NCBI RefSeq assembly: GCF_932294415.1
Contig: NC_065535.1
Location: 11,688,282 to 11,752,281, forward strand
DNA from: Quercus robur
Taxonomy: Eukaryota > Streptophyta > Magnoliopsida > Fagales > Fagaceae
DNA: 64,000 nt
Reading direction: 5' to 3'
This document shows positions 20,134-33,000 of the stretch, in pieces. The notes under the pieces were generated by a model. That model saw nothing but the letters and a program-made list of their open reading frames with translations, was not told the DNA's origin and ran no database searches. The position numbers and the translations under genes are program-made. Each line of letters starts with the position of its first letter. The first letter of the stretch is position 1.

Positions 20134-22355
20134 ATGGAGGAAATGGTGTCAGAATCAAGTCTTGAAGAAGTTGAGCTGATTCTAGGATACGAGTTTAAAG
20201 ACAAAAACTTATTACTGCAAGCTTTTACTCATGTTTCATTTCATGATTCAGATAAGTATTCAGAAAAGCACACGTCTTATGAACGATTGGAGCTTATGGG
20301 TGACTCAGTACTCAACTTATTAATGATAAGAAAACTATTTTTCTTATATCCGAAACTCTCTCCTGGAAAGCTAACTTATCTTCGCTCAGATAATACTGAC
20401 AATGAAAAACTTGCACGTGTGGCCTTCAAACAGGGTTTGCATCGATTTCTACACCACAAGAAACCTCATCTTGAGCAAAGTGTAAGTCATTCTGAAAATT
20501 TTCACACCATTTAAAGGTTAGAGATTCGCATAATAGAAAAATGTATAAAATTTATATAGTTTTACCTAAAAATGACCTACATTAGTTTGTGTATAATTGC
20601 GTAAATTTATAATTTTGCTATAGTAACTATGTAAATTTACACTAACACTATTTATTTTGTATTTAATTGTTTATTCTTTCTTTAAGTATCTTGAGATGAA
20701 AAAAAAAATGGATAGTGGTTGTTGTGTGTGAAGAAAGAGAAACAATTTTAAAAATTAAGAAAATTTGATATTTTAATGAAATGTAATGTAAAATAGATAA
20801 TTTGATGTGGAGTGTTTTGAAAAGTGAGTATGTAAAATAGAAAAAGTAAATTCTTATGCTAAAATAGACACAGAAATCTTTGCATGGAATGATGATTAAG
20901 GGGCTTTAATCTCACCAAAACATACTTTTAGACTATTTCTATTTTTGTCTTCAATTCCTTTTGTGACTACACTATGGGACTAAAGTTTCTAGCATGAATT
21001 TGTATAAGGTCAAGCAGAGAGGTGAGGCTCCAAAATAAACATAAATATTCAGTTAAACTAATCTCAAGGTGAGCTCAAAAAGTAGAAAAAAGAAAAACAT
21101 ACAGATTAAATGAAATTGATTTTATGAAATGATACTCCCCTCTGAACTTTAGTCAAAATGACAATTAATCCCAAAGGCTAACTATGGCTTAGCACTATTA
21201 GTTACAAGTTTGATTTTGATGTGATTTTAGTTATTAAGAATCACCTAAAGATTGATTTTAAAAACCAAGAATTGTTTACTTGTTGAGCATCAATGCAATG
21301 ACATATTTTTATGTGTTGATTTTTCAATTAACTTTATGTACACTTGTATCAGATTCGAGAATTTGAGAAAGCAATGGTGGATTATCCTCTGCATTCCCAT
21401 CGCCTTATTCGTGCACCAAAGATCCTAGCTGATGTTCTTGAAGCTGCAATAGGGGCTGTATTCATCGATAGCAATTCAATAGAAACTGTGTGGAAGGTAT
21501 TTCCTCTTCCAATCCTCTCATGATCTCCATAATCAAACTTTGCCTAACAGAGTAAATGTGCAAAAAGTAAGGCTTCATTCATAAATTTACATTACCACTT
21601 GTGTCTTGCAACTCAAAACATTTTGTCATCCTTAGGTGAGAGGTGACAATTAAGAAAGAGATCAGCCTATTGATATTTGGGACTAGATTGAATTATGGTT
21701 GCGATCATTGACAACATTATAGCATTGTATCATTTTATTTTCTGTAAGCATAATTTAAAAATTGGGAATAATTGACCAAACTACCAAATATTAGCATGCA
21801 CCTATATCTTGCACTTGCAACTATTGTTTGAATAATTTTATGAACATATTTACTGAATTTAATTGATGTAGCCGAACCATGGCTTGAAATCATACCTTCT
21901 GGAGAAAAAGAAAAGAAAAATCGATTAATTATGCGTGATACTTACTTAGATAAGTAAGCAATTCATGCTAGGCTTCATATTATAGCAGCACTTGACTGCA
22001 CATTACATTGTTTATCATGTGGTAGGTTTTTGAGGATGTGTTGGAGCCCTTCATTAGTTTGGAAAAGCTTGGAGAGAACCCTGTTACAACACTCTTAGAA
22101 ATATGCCAAAAGAATGGATGCAAGCCTAGATATGATACAGATTCATGGGACAAAGACCAAACTGCTAAAGTCTATGTAAAGGACTGCTTAGTTGGGAAGG
22201 CCACGTTTGGAAAAAAAGACATAGCAATCAACAGGGCAGCTAAGGATGCACTAGACAATATTGATCAAACTTACTTGGTGTTTTCCATGCATGAAAAGGA
22301 TCAAAAATCATCAGATGAAGTGCGTTCTGAGGAAGAGAATAATGAAGATAGTTAA
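20134..22355 (+). CDS. Ribonuclease III-like protein, RTL type: RNase III domain plus one dsRBD (3 exons, 273 aa)
   Basis: Predicted double-stranded RNA endonuclease of the plant RTL group, non-Dicer RNase III proteins linked to rRNA and small-RNA metabolism. Coding exons are 20134-20481, 21353-21496 and 22026-22355. All junctions are GT-AG and phase 0 (EQS-IREFE; VWK-VFEDV). The RNase III domain spans about residues 10-165. ERLELMGDS carries E50, E53 and D57; KILADVLEAAIGA carries D143 and E146, matching the E. coli catalytic set E38/E41/D45/D114/E117. A dsRNA-binding domain follows (about 184-250), ending in the usual AA-rich helix (INRAAKDAL), then an acidic tail. The start at 20134 has a good context; an in-frame ATG at 20089 would add 15 residues. 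One dsRBD resembles RTL1 or RTL3 rather than the two-dsRBD RTL2, but I cannot choose the orthologue from sequence alone. The active site looks intact. Confidence 0.92.
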
Positions 22356-23110
22356 AAAGGGACAAATGCCTCGATGAAATTTGAGTAGTTTTTTTTTTTT
22401 TCTTGGGATGAGTTTTGATCCTCTCCAATAATCAAGGCAGTTCAATACACCCACATTGGATGAAGTCCATGATTTGGGGTGCATTGAAACATTTTGGTCA
22501 TTGGAGAGGACCTAATTAAATCCAACTCTGCAATAAAATGAATTGTGAAAGAGCAAACAATTGTTTGCTGTTGTTGTTACTATTCTATTCTTTTATCAAA
22601 ATTTACCCTTTAATTATTTTTACTTTGACTTTACAACAAGCAATCTCACAAACTTCATTATTTCCTATATGATATTCTAATTCCGATCCTAGTAGGAGAT
22701 GTCGGTATATATGACCCATGGGGTGGGAAATTAAGCTAAGGGGTAGGCTAAGTAAAATGGTACGGTGGTAAACGAGTCGGGTCAACATATGTATTAAAAA
22801 TTCAAGATTTGCTCATTTAACTTTACTCAAACACAAGTTGAGCTGGGTTTCATCACCAAATTAAATTTTATGTTCAAGCTTAATTTATTTTCTTGTTAAA
22901 CAAATCCGAACTTGTTCATTAGTTACTTGATAAACTTATATATTCTTTCTCCATTTATAATAAACATCAACAATAAAATTGTTTATACCTCAACAAATCT
23001 ATAGTAATAATAAATAACTAAATTATCTATAAATTTATATTATTTGAGTTAATTAAAAAAATTATTTTTATTTTTCTCAAAAAAATAAAATAAAATGATT
23101 TTATTTATAC
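22356..23110. other. 3' flank of the RNase III-like gene and intergenic DNA
   Basis: Probable 3'UTR, then AT-rich DNA without a gene. Confidence 0.5.
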
Positions 23111-23420
23111 TAAAATATTATTTTGGTCCCTAAATTTTACTAAATGTTTGTTTTTCATCTCTAAATTTTAAAATGTTCTCTCTTTTTTCATTCCTAAACT
23201 TTGTAAAAAGTTTTTTTTTTTTTTAATAGTTTAGAGGCAAAAAATAGGGATGAATTTTTTTTTTTCAATATTTTAGGGATGAAAAAAGATCTTTTTGAAA
23301 GTTTAAGGACATAAAGTGAAACATTGTCAATAATTTAAGGACAAAAATGAAAATTTTTAAAGTTTAAAGATGAAAACAAAATTTTTTTTATGAAGTTTAG
23401 AAATCAAAATAATATTTTAT
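23111..23420. mobile_element. Inverted-repeat MITE-like element
   Basis: The left side TAAAATATTATTTTGGTCCC is mirrored on the right by a segment whose reverse complement begins GATAAAATATTATTTTGAT. The interior is built of repeated CCTAAA(C/T)TTT-type motifs on one strand and their complements on the other, so the whole folds back. No clear target duplication was found; ends are approximate. Confidence 0.5.
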
Positions 23421-24970
23421 CCTTTTGTTTATGAACTTATTAAAATAAATTCACTAATGTTGTATTATTAAAAATTAATTCACTCAAGTCTATATAATTG
23501 AGTCTTGTTAGTCCAAGGCCTTAACAGCCTAACCACCAATAATTATATTGGTTTGTTTTAGAAACAATGAAACTATTAAATAATTTTTTTTTAAAGCATA
23601 TATGATTAACTTTATAAAAAATCGTGGCCGTTTATCATTACCTCATGATTTCAATAGAAACAAACTCAAATTTCTCTCCTCCCAGTCTTTATGGGTCTTT
23701 GCTTTTCCTCCCATTTCGATTATAATAATAAGATCAGTACCATGTTCACACTGAGTTCAAATCATGTCGTGTAGTTACTACTTGCTATTTAAGCATTCAA
23801 AACTGAGTACAGCTGCAAATATATATTACAATGGCATGGCATCATTGGGCCTTGGTGCTTGAAAATACAGCAAAATGAGTTGCATCTTTCTTTCTTTGAG
23901 CTTTGCTTTTCAATTCTGTACGTCATACTTAATATTGACCATATGATCATCATCAGGTTCTTTACCGAGGATAAACTCTAGAGTCTCTATTGACTTTGAA
24001 ATACTGGGCCCATCATTCTTCTTTCTTTTCTTTTTTTTCAGAAGTGGGTCCATCTATATTGGATGCTTACACGTGGACAGACATACAGATTCACGAGGAA
24101 TCTCAACTTTTTCATTAGTTTTTACTTTAAAGTTTTTTAGGGTTATTTTCTTAATAATTTGTTATTTAATTAGTATTTGATCATAGTATAAGTATTCAAA
24201 TAATAATATTATTACCATTTTAATGTTTATTTTAATTATTAATAAAGCGATAATTTTTTTTAAGAAAGATAAAGCCATCAAATTTAAGTCCCCAATTTAA
24301 AAAAGTTTCATTAGGAAAACATTTTTAATCATTTTGTGCCAATCCCATAGGATTGATCTAGTGATTAATAAAACTTCATAAAATAGAAGGTTCAATGTTC
24401 AAATTCCTAGTTAATATCTTGGAATCACACAAAAGTATTTTCCCTTGTAATTAATCATGTGTATGGAAGAGAGAATGAGATTAGTTTTTTTTTTTTAATT
24501 CATTAGTTAAGGGTAATGAGATTTAAATTTTGAATATCTCTATTAGAAACATTAAAAGCATCCAACTCTTGACATATTTGGGAATCAATTAAACACATAA
24601 TAATGTTGTAAAAGAGTTCTGGATACTTACGATAACTTAAAAATAATTATTTATTATGCCTTCAACAATTGTAAGTGCTTAGAGCTTATTGGTCTATTAA
24701 CATTTTTAGTTAAATTCCAAAAAATTTAGGTCTCTAGTGTAATAAAAATTTAGTCGATAGTTTTGTAACTCAGCTGATATTCAAATCTCCCTCCATGAAC
24801 TATTAAATTATTAAAAAAAATACAAAATTCAGCAAATGTATTAAAAAAATTAAGATTTAATTACAACACCACGGGAAATTAGTAAATATTCCTACAGTAA
24901 ACACAAAGTGCACAACCGACAACTAACAACTCCACAAAGCTTTTACTGTCTTACTTTACACATGAATTAA
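23421..24970. other. Intergenic DNA and upstream region of the methyltransferase gene
   Basis: AT-rich sequence without a gene. At 24348-24415 a tRNA-like pair of motifs (ATCTAGTGATTAAT and GTTCAAATTCC) suggests another old SINE fragment. The last 100 bases before the gene are more balanced in composition and probably hold the core promoter. Confidence 0.45.
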
Positions 24971-25045
24971 TTGCAATCCTTTGTCTTTCCTTCCTCATCA
25001 CTTCTACTTGCTCCACTTCACAAATCTCACTCTCTCACAGGACTC

Positions 25046-25048
<3 letters not shown>

Positions 25049-25078
<30 letters not shown>

Positions 25079-25079
25079 C
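25049..25079 (+). repeat. (CA)n microsatellite in the methyltransferase 5' leader
   Basis: About fourteen CA units lie 35-65 bases upstream of the ATG at 25115. They are part of the probable 5'UTR; a longer open frame from 24971 reads through them as Thr-His repeats, which is unlikely to be protein. Confidence 0.9.
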
Positions 25080-25114
25080 GCTTTGGACTTGGAAGTAGAA
25101 GAAGCAGAACGAAG

Positions 25115-26380
25115 ATGGGTTCTGTATCTCTAAAAATAGGTGATGGAACAGCCAGATTCAGAAGAGCAACTCTGTGCTCTTCAGCACTCAACATTCTCAT
25201 GCTCTTCTCTGTCCTCACCACCAATCTCTTTGCTCTCTACGCTTTCACATCTTCCCCAAAGGACCACCAAAACCAACTACTTCACCACACTCACAAGAAC
25301 ATCTCTCTCATATCCGAGCAGGTCTCACTTATCCTCGGTGAGATCGCTGTCTCACAGAGAAAGCTTGCCAGGATGGAAAAAGAGCTTCTTGGCTATGAAA
25401 GCTTCGATCTTTCAAGACCCAACCTTGCAAACGAGCTCAAACTCTTTCTCCACCATCATCAGCTCCCATTAGGTAAGGACTCAAAAAGTGGGATCACTGA
25501 AATGGTGGCTTCTGTGGGCCATTCCTGCGAGAAATCTGTGGACTTTTTGTCTCAGTATATGACTTACAAGGTCTCTGGGCCTTGCCCTGATGATTGGAGC
25601 GTTGCCCAGAAGCTAATTTTGCGTGGATGTGAGCCTTTGCCCAGAAGGAGATGCTTTGCCAAGTCTATTCCCAAGGTGGGTCTTTTTCCTTTTCCTATTT
25701 CGCTTTGGAAACCTGTTAGTGATAAGATTGTTAGTTGGAGTGGACTTGGATGTAAGAATTTTGAGTGTTTGAATAACAAGAAATTTAGTACTAGAGATTG
25801 TGTGGGTTGTTTTGATTTGGTTAATGGGTATGAGAATCAGAGATTTGTTAAGGCTAGAAGCAAAAATGATTTTCTTGTTGATGATGTTTTAGCTTTGGGA
25901 AATGGAGGGATAAGAATTGGATTTGATATTGGAGGAGGGTCTGGGACCTTTGCTGCTAGAATGGCAGAGAGGAAGGTAACTGTGATCACCAACACTTTGA
26001 ATATTGATGCCCCTTATAGTGAATTCATAGCTGCAAGAGGACTTTTCCCTCTATACTTAAGTTTAGACCATCGGTTCCCTTTCTATGATAATGTGTTTGA
26101 TCTGGTTCACGCATCGAGTGGATTGGATATCGGTGCTAAACCTGAGAAACTGGAGTTCTTGATGTTTGACATTGATCGCATTTTGAGGGCTGGTGGGTTG
26201 TTTTGGTTGGATAATTTTTACTGTGCTAATGATGAGAAAAAAAGGGAGTTAACAAGGTTGATTGAAAGATTTGGATATAAAAAGATGAAATGGGTTGTGG
26301 GGGAGAAGGTGGACACAGTTGGGGCAGGGAAACTGGAGATCTATTTGTCTGCAGTTTTACAAAAGCCGGTGAGAGTATGA
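25115..26380 (+). CDS. At1g29790-type S-adenosylmethionine-dependent methyltransferase, membrane-anchored (421 aa, one exon)
   Basis: Belongs to a plant family of putative SAM methyltransferases related to the QUA2/DUF248 group; the substrate is unknown. After a short basic N-terminus, a hydrophobic segment at about residues 23-46 (ALNILMLFSVLTTNLFALYAF) makes a signal anchor, suggesting a type II protein of the Golgi or endomembranes. A coiled-coil-like stretch follows (about 57-95), then a Cys-rich region (CPDDW, CEPLPRRRC). The SAM-binding motif I GFDIGGGSG lies at 269-277, with later motifs DLVHASSGLD and RILRAGGLFWLDNF. The ATG at 25115 gives the family-like start MGSVSLKIG; an in-frame ATG 144 bases upstream would add a peptide read from the CA repeat and is rejected. 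A donor-like GAG|GTAAGT near 26412 may mark an intron in the 3'UTR. Confidence 0.93.
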   Translation: MGSVSLKIGDGTARFRRATLCSSALNILMLFSVLTTNLFALYAFTSSPKDHQNQLLHHTHKNISLISEQVSLILGEIAVSQRKLARMEKELLGYESFDLSRPNLANELKLFLHHHQLPLGKDSKSGITEMVASVGHSCEKSVDFLSQYMTYKVSGPCPDDWSVAQKLILRGCEPLPRRRCFAKSIPKVGLFPFPISLWKPVSDKIVSWSGLGCKNFECLNNKKFSTRDCVGCFDLVNGYENQRFVKARSKNDFLVDDVLALGNGGIRIGFDIGGGSGTFAARMAERKVTVITNTLNIDAPYSEFIAARGLFPLYLSLDHRFPFYDNVFDLVHASSGLDIGAKPEKLEFLMFDIDRILRAGGLFWLDNFYCANDEKKRELTRLIERFGYKKMKWVVGEKVDTVGAGKLEIYLSAVLQKPVRV

Positions 26381-29300
26381 TACTCAGGAGCTTCAGTAGG
26401 AAACTGCAAGAGGTAAGTTATCTCTTGATATTCTCGTCTTTGCTCGCACAGAGATCGTGTGAGTTAATTGCTTATCATCCTCATGATATTGCTTCAAAAG
26501 CAGAATAAGTGCATCAATTGTTTCTTTTCCTAGCTGCAAATCATCAGTGAAGGATAATATGTTCTGTAGCTTAGTAAGGCTGTTATATCTCTTATATGGT
26601 ACATTAGGGGATTGTAGCTAGCTTGGTTATTTGGACAATCAATTGTTAGGAAATGAAAGAATCATAGTGTATTTTTGCATTTTTTATGTTGTAAGTTTTT
26701 AGTGTTGAAATATGCTGTCCTCTGAATAATACTATTACTTGAATCAGGATGTTCATGCTCTTTGATCCTAAAAGCTAAGCATAGTTCTGACATTTCATTC
26801 GGATCTTGAAGAATTACTTACCAATAATTTCTGTGATGACTGTATTTCAAATGCTAAAACCACTCGTATAGTTATTTGCCTTTTCAGCAGGAATTGTAGT
26901 GCTTGTATTTATGGAATGTTTGAGTTTGTACAATGTCAATATCCACTAGTCATCCTTGTATAAATGAAACCTTGGCTGCTTTATGGACCAAAAAAGGATT
27001 ATCTCCATTTGAAATGTATCAATTTCATAGTTTAAATTAAATACTATAAATTCAAAGGTGTATCCATTACAAAATTTAAAATTTTAATTGATGTGACACT
27101 CTATACACTTGTAGATCCAGGAAATAAAATCTTAACAGTAAAATAGAGTCTCTCCATTTCACTTGAAATGGAGAGGATGTTGATAATGCTTAGTGCATAA
27201 ACCATAGTTTTGTAATTCAGAACCCCATGCCTTATGCAGTAATGGATAGGGTATTTTACTGAATCAATATTCCATGTTATCCACTTTATCAACTTCTGTT
27301 TCCTCAACCCAGACCTAATCCCCGTCATACAATTACCATGGACTACTGTACACCAAATTTGGCTAATCAAAAAAACAACACAACATCCATTTACTTCACT
27401 TTCCCTGATCTGTTTAATTGGGGTAAACTGTGAAATTAATCAGAAAACCAATTGAGCTACTTTGTTCATCTTAGGTATAGGAGATGTCTGATCTTCTAAT
27501 ACATTGAGAAAATTTTATATCAAATGGTTGAAATAAAACATCAGGTGATGTTTCACTTGTACATGTTTTGGTTCTATATAAAATGTGGAGACCTAAATTT
27601 CTGGTTACTGAAGAAGGTTCTTGCTGAAGTGCGGCCTTGATTTCCTAGATCTCTCTCAATGCCTACCAGTAGTGAGGAAGGTATCTATCATGTGTATTTT
27701 TGACACTGCAATGTTTAATTTAGTGCATTGAACCCATGAGGAGTATGCTGAAGAAAGCAAGAAATGCTGAGTATTATTAAACAAGTTCAACCTCTCAAAA
27801 AAGATCTTTAACAGTGGCACAAAACTATTAATGTTGTGAGGATTGAAAGGTGTGATTGGTAGGCGGCTTTACCCATCAATATTTGTCCAATATTGCTCCG
27901 AGCGAGAGAGGCTATAGAGAGAAAGACAAGCATGGCCTTTGATGCTTATGTCCTAGAATTTGGGCCTCAAACACACTGAACTGGACTGCAGCCAATCAAT
28001 CTCTATGATGGAGGCGTATGAATTAATTCAGTTATGGTCCAGTTGTGAAAATGGGGACCAGATCACTCTTATACATATTGCAATCGTTCTGCCCTTTTTA
28101 TTTTTATTTATTTATTTTTTTTTTTTTTATGGTAGTGCCCACCAACCATAATGCCAATTTTCATCATATATATATTGCTAAACAATTTTCATGTACATAT
28201 GATTAATCTTGTTGATTTTTCAATGAGTTAGAATGAACGACCCTCTCTGTCTATTTACATCTCTCTCCTTCATGGTGAATAGAATTGGTGTCTATTCCAT
28301 CTCTCTCCTTCATAAACTTGCCCTATTTGCACTGCCTTTCCTTGCTACATTATTTTGTTTCCATCAACTCCGAACAAATTAACATGCAATTTTTACGAGC
28401 CCGACTAGGAGTGTTTTTATAGGGGAACAATAACTAGTCACTTGGTCCTTGTAAGCTTTTACCCAAATAGAAAAAATCTCACTTTTATCATATCTTCTGT
28501 CATTTCTTGCATCTAAAAACTCTTTATCAATACCACTTCAAAACACTTTATCATTGTAATTTGTTCAACCTCTCAAATACAAAAGATGTACAACTATCTC
28601 TATTTTCTTCAGTAATTCCAAATGGACTCATAGAATAGTTTCCTTAGTGTGTGGAAGCATAGGATACAAACTGTTTCAGCTATTTCATTACTGTTAAACC
28701 AGCAGACATGTAGGAGAGAACTAAGCCAATTTGGGTACTGATAGAGGCATTATGCAGCAGCACTTAAAGCAACATAGGGGATGGTCAATCTGTGAGGATT
28801 AGCAACAAATTGTGTTGGACTGATACAGGACGAGACATATATACCATTGTCATTGTCGGTACTTAGTACACTCCATAAAATGGTTGCCCGAATCAACTCT
28901 GCTAAATAGGAGTTTCTGAGATTTTGGGTGGTGCCAGTAGACCACAACTCATTTGCAAAGGTTTAGTTACAATGGGAAATAAGAAATCTGAACCTCAAAT
29001 GTCATGGCATTTGCAACTTTACTAGACCTTTTGATCATGGGCGTTGTTCTTTCTTTCAGATTATTTTTTTCCCTAGCCCAGCACAAAGATAGATCCAGAG
29101 CATTATAAAAAAGATGGGCATCTCTAGCCAGTTGTTTACTCAGAAAGAGGTTAATAATGGGATATATATTTTCCTCTTTAACTATTCTAATTTGGTCAGC
29201 CATATGTTTTCTTTCTTCACTTTTTCTGTCCAACTAATTTGGCATCAATGGAAATGGCTTTCAGCAAATTGGCTTATCTCATTTGGTCACACTCTTATCG

Positions 29301-29470
29301 TATTTATGGCCCTACTCTCTTGAAACTGGCATTTTCAATATGGTTTCACTCAAAAATAAGATCTTGATTTATCGCCTCGATTATAGCAAATTAAGCTATC
29401 CTAGAAAACCTTAATCATACTGTCTCACATGCAGATGTTGCAATGAATAGCAATAAATCCCACGAACCAA
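26381..29470. other. 3' flank of the methyltransferase gene and intergenic DNA
   Basis: The methyltransferase 3'UTR lies at the start. The remainder, more balanced in composition than most of the window, has no gene I can support. Short open frames on the minus strand at 28750-29233 faintly resemble retroelement-type protein (ILWSV...DND) but are too weak to call. Confidence 0.45.
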
Positions 29471-29479
29471 CACATTAGT

Positions 29480-29694
29480 TGACATAGTTGTAAGGGCTTG
29501 GGTCAACATGTCTCAAGGCATGGGTTCAAGTTTCCCCACTAGCGGCATGTTGCAGCTCCTTATACCCTACTTGCCGGCTATCCACCTAAGTCATCAATGA
29601 CTGTGATGTGGGAGTCTTAGTTAGGGAGCTATTAGGGTGCTACTATGGTCTTTAGCTAAGAACCGTTATTTTTATTAACCAAAAAAAAAAAAAA
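29480..29694 (+). mobile_element. SINE-like element ending in poly(A)
   Basis: A box A-like AGTTGTAAGGGCTTGG (29488-29503) is followed by a box B-like GGGTTCAAGTTTCCCC (29523-29538), and the element ends in a 14-base A-run at 29681-29694. The promoter-box pair plus terminal A-tail is the usual SINE layout. The flanks share only a weak short repeat, so the start is approximate. Confidence 0.6.
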
Positions 29695-30002
29695 TTTCCC
29701 ATGAGACAAACTATAGAATCATCTAACAATTTCATTATAACTATGAACCATAAGTTCTATTACACTACAAGGGTTCTTCACCTAATTTCAAATTCTTACA
29801 AAGGTGACTGCAAGTCTAACAGCACATTGCACCATTACAAGGCGAAAGCAAGTAGAAGTACTCACATTAAGTGGCCATGGTTGAGGTGAAATAAATTAAA
29901 CGACATTAATATTTCAAGCCCAAAGAAGCTGAGATCTCCCCCCCAAACATGGCAGCAAATCAGACTTGTGTAATCACATGCGGCATTGCAGTTAAGTTGG
30001 TG

Positions 30003-33000
30003 TCAAGCATATCCACCTTCTGACATGGGGCCGTTAGTCCCTTGCATTGCAGCACTGTTTAGAAGCTGCATTCCCTCTTCGCTCATCTTCTGAACTTCTG
30101 AAGGTGATAAAATTTTGATGCAGCGTACACAACGAACAAATTGCCTGCACGGACACAATGCATGTTTAAAATGGAGATCTGTAGGACTAGCTGTCACTCC
30201 TAAAAAGAATCTTTACGCAGAGAAAACATGAAACATCAAGTAGATGAAAGAAAACTCACTCCCAAGGATCATCCCCAACGAGTAGAACATCATTCTCATA
30301 ATCCACATATACTAGTTTCCACCCTGAACCTCTTGGGTCATTGAGCAGCCCCTCAAGTCCAAACATGCACTCAATTGCAGCACATAGTTCATCATAATTT
30401 CTAAAACCTGTGACATCAATTGACCTCCCAACAGATCCTTTTTTTTGAACCTGTCAGCCAAAACCCAAATCCATTACCCATGGTTATACAAATGTAGCAC
30501 CTTCATAAAACACACAAGGCACAAGCACAGAGAGCTTATAATCCATGAGATAATAACTGAAACAATGGACACCTTATTGAACAATTCAACGGATGACAGT
30601 TTAATCTAAAGAAAGTGCCACCGTTTGAACCTAGGAAACATGAGAGTTTAAACCAATTTAGCCAGTGCACCAGTCTTTGCCAATTTGGCAATCTGAGCAG
30701 GGGCATCATGTACTCAATGAACAATAATGATGAAACTCATAGCAATCTAGAATATACGTTTTTTCAGATTGAAAGTTTATTCTGACTACATAATACACAT
30801 ACTTTAATAATATATATGTGGGGGTAAATTCTATAAATTCAACATAATTCATACCTTTGTATAGGTTCGCACAAGTGGAACTACTTGCTGCCACGAACTA
30901 TTCTGCAGAAGACTGCCCTCATCAAAATCCACATTGCTTGAAGATGTACCTCCTGAGCTGTCTGGTAATTCTTGCCGAGAGAAAGCTTGAGAGTCTCCTA
31001 GGCTTGCTGAGGTAATCTGAGATTGAACATCCTGACTTGAACTGAAGTTGCCAACTAAACAATCAGAAGGATTCTGGAATCCAGCGTTCTTCACTGTACA
31101 TAGGTCATCCAGAATGGTGCTTGAAACGGAAGGATCTAGTGCAGTACTTCCACCATTATTAACATCAATGTTAGCACAACTGTAAATCCCACTTTGATTG
31201 TAGCTCTCATCTGACAAATCTCTTAGACCACTTGAATTGGATATACAACTAAGGTTACGTGAGTCTTGGTGAGAAAATGAAGTGAGCTGGTCAGCTTGGG
31301 ATAAAATCCTTAAATTATTTAGTTGATGATCCCACATTTCCTGACCCACTGGAGGTAAAGCAGGATTAACCGCTTCAGGAAACAATGCCGAAGAATCTTG
31401 CAATCCAAACATGGATAAAGGTCCAGGAGATCTAAACATTCCACCAAGAGGCTGGCAAGAGGGGTAAAATTTCCATTCATCAGGGTCTAGGGATGGAAGA
31501 AAGCCATTTGGATTAGAACAATCAGACTGTGGAACATCAAGTTGTTGGGGATGGTAGATCAATGATTCCAATTGTGGCTGCATAGGCCACGAACTTGTTT
31601 GTGATTGCAATGGCTCCTGGTTCTGGTTAATGAATGTTGGCTGGTTCACAAGGTTCTGAGTTACGGGGCATGCAACCAGTTTTTCCTCGTTGCACTCTCC
31701 TGTTGAAGTCAACTGGCTTAACTCATCTGTTGAAATCTCAGGTTCTATAATTGGCTTTTCAGTATTAATTCCAGCCAGTGTTCGGTTTTCACATTCGGCT
31801 AGAGAGTTAAATTTTCCAGGTGGCATTGCTTTTGATGATGAATTTAAGTTCATGGCATCAGGTTGGTCAAGGCCTGACTGAGGCTGAATTGGAGGTGTAC
31901 CCTCTGAACAGATAAGATGAGATTTTTGGTTGGTTGTGCCCTGCTGCATGATCTTCATATCTCGTAATGGATCTACTTTAGTAGCAGATTCTTGTTGTAC
32001 AGTAGGATAAAAGTTTCCAGGATGGTTCATATGTTGAGGTTTCAATAGCATCTTGATTAGTTGTTCTGAGTATATATTAGGTATCGGGTATGGAAGATCT
32101 CCATTTCCATTATCAGGAACCCGGACAAGGGGTCTTTTAACCATATTTCCCCATTCGGTTTCTGTTCCTGGTAGCATAGAAATGGCCATAAGATTGATAT
32201 TTAACAAACCTGAACAGTAAGAAACAATGACAAAAGATAAACTTACCCAAAAATCCAGAGTGAAACGGGCGTTTGAGACCTGAAGTCAGAGAAGGAAAAA
32301 TGAAAAGACTTTCGGGAGTCTCAACTTCCCACGGACTAACCCTATTCTGTTTATCACAACACCCTGGCTCATCCCACTCCACCTGTTAATGAAACAGGAA
32401 TATGTAGTTTAACTGCTAGACTATCACAAGACAAAATAGTTTCTGGCTTCTTTTACTTCACAGGAACAACAAACAAACATCAATATGAAAGAACCATTTG
32501 GTTATTTAGTTATATTAATAAGTATCTAGTCCACCTGAAGATTTCTCCACTTGGAACCAGGCCACCTCAGTGGATCTAAGTCACTAATGCCAACTATTGT
32601 ACCCATATACCTGTAGAAAAGAAGAAAGATGTCAACCCCTTTCTGCATATTCAAGAAATGAACTCATGATAATAACATCGGCAACAATATACCTTTGTCA
32701 TGCAAAAAAATGTATTAAATTTTTATTGTCCACTAGATTATAAATTAACAAATATAAAATAGTAATTCACCACTATGATAACTCTTTTAGCCAAAACGTA
32801 GTCACAATACCCACAGGCTATAAATAAGTATGAAACAGGATCTAGTCATTCGGAAAATTACCTCCGCTTACCGGACTCCTCTGTTTCAAACATCATCCCG
32901 AACCTCATGCCAACAGAGAGTTGCGTCCCAAAGACAGATTTACGGAATCTTGACAAAGGGATGACAAATTCTGAAGGACATGCCCTACAAATAAGATAAA

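Noticed and set aside
20482-20514. Read-through end of the RNase III-like exon 1 (stop at 20514)
   Set aside because: A consensus donor GTAAGT at 20482 joins in frame to exon 2, restoring the second half of the catalytic domain.
24971-25114. 48-residue N-terminal extension of the methyltransferase
   Set aside because: It reads through the CA microsatellite as Thr-His repeats; the internal start gives the usual family N-terminus and signal anchor.
28750-29233. Two minus-strand frames faintly like a retroelement protein
   Set aside because: Only a short ILWSV-type resemblance; no zinc finger, RNase H or reverse transcriptase motif.
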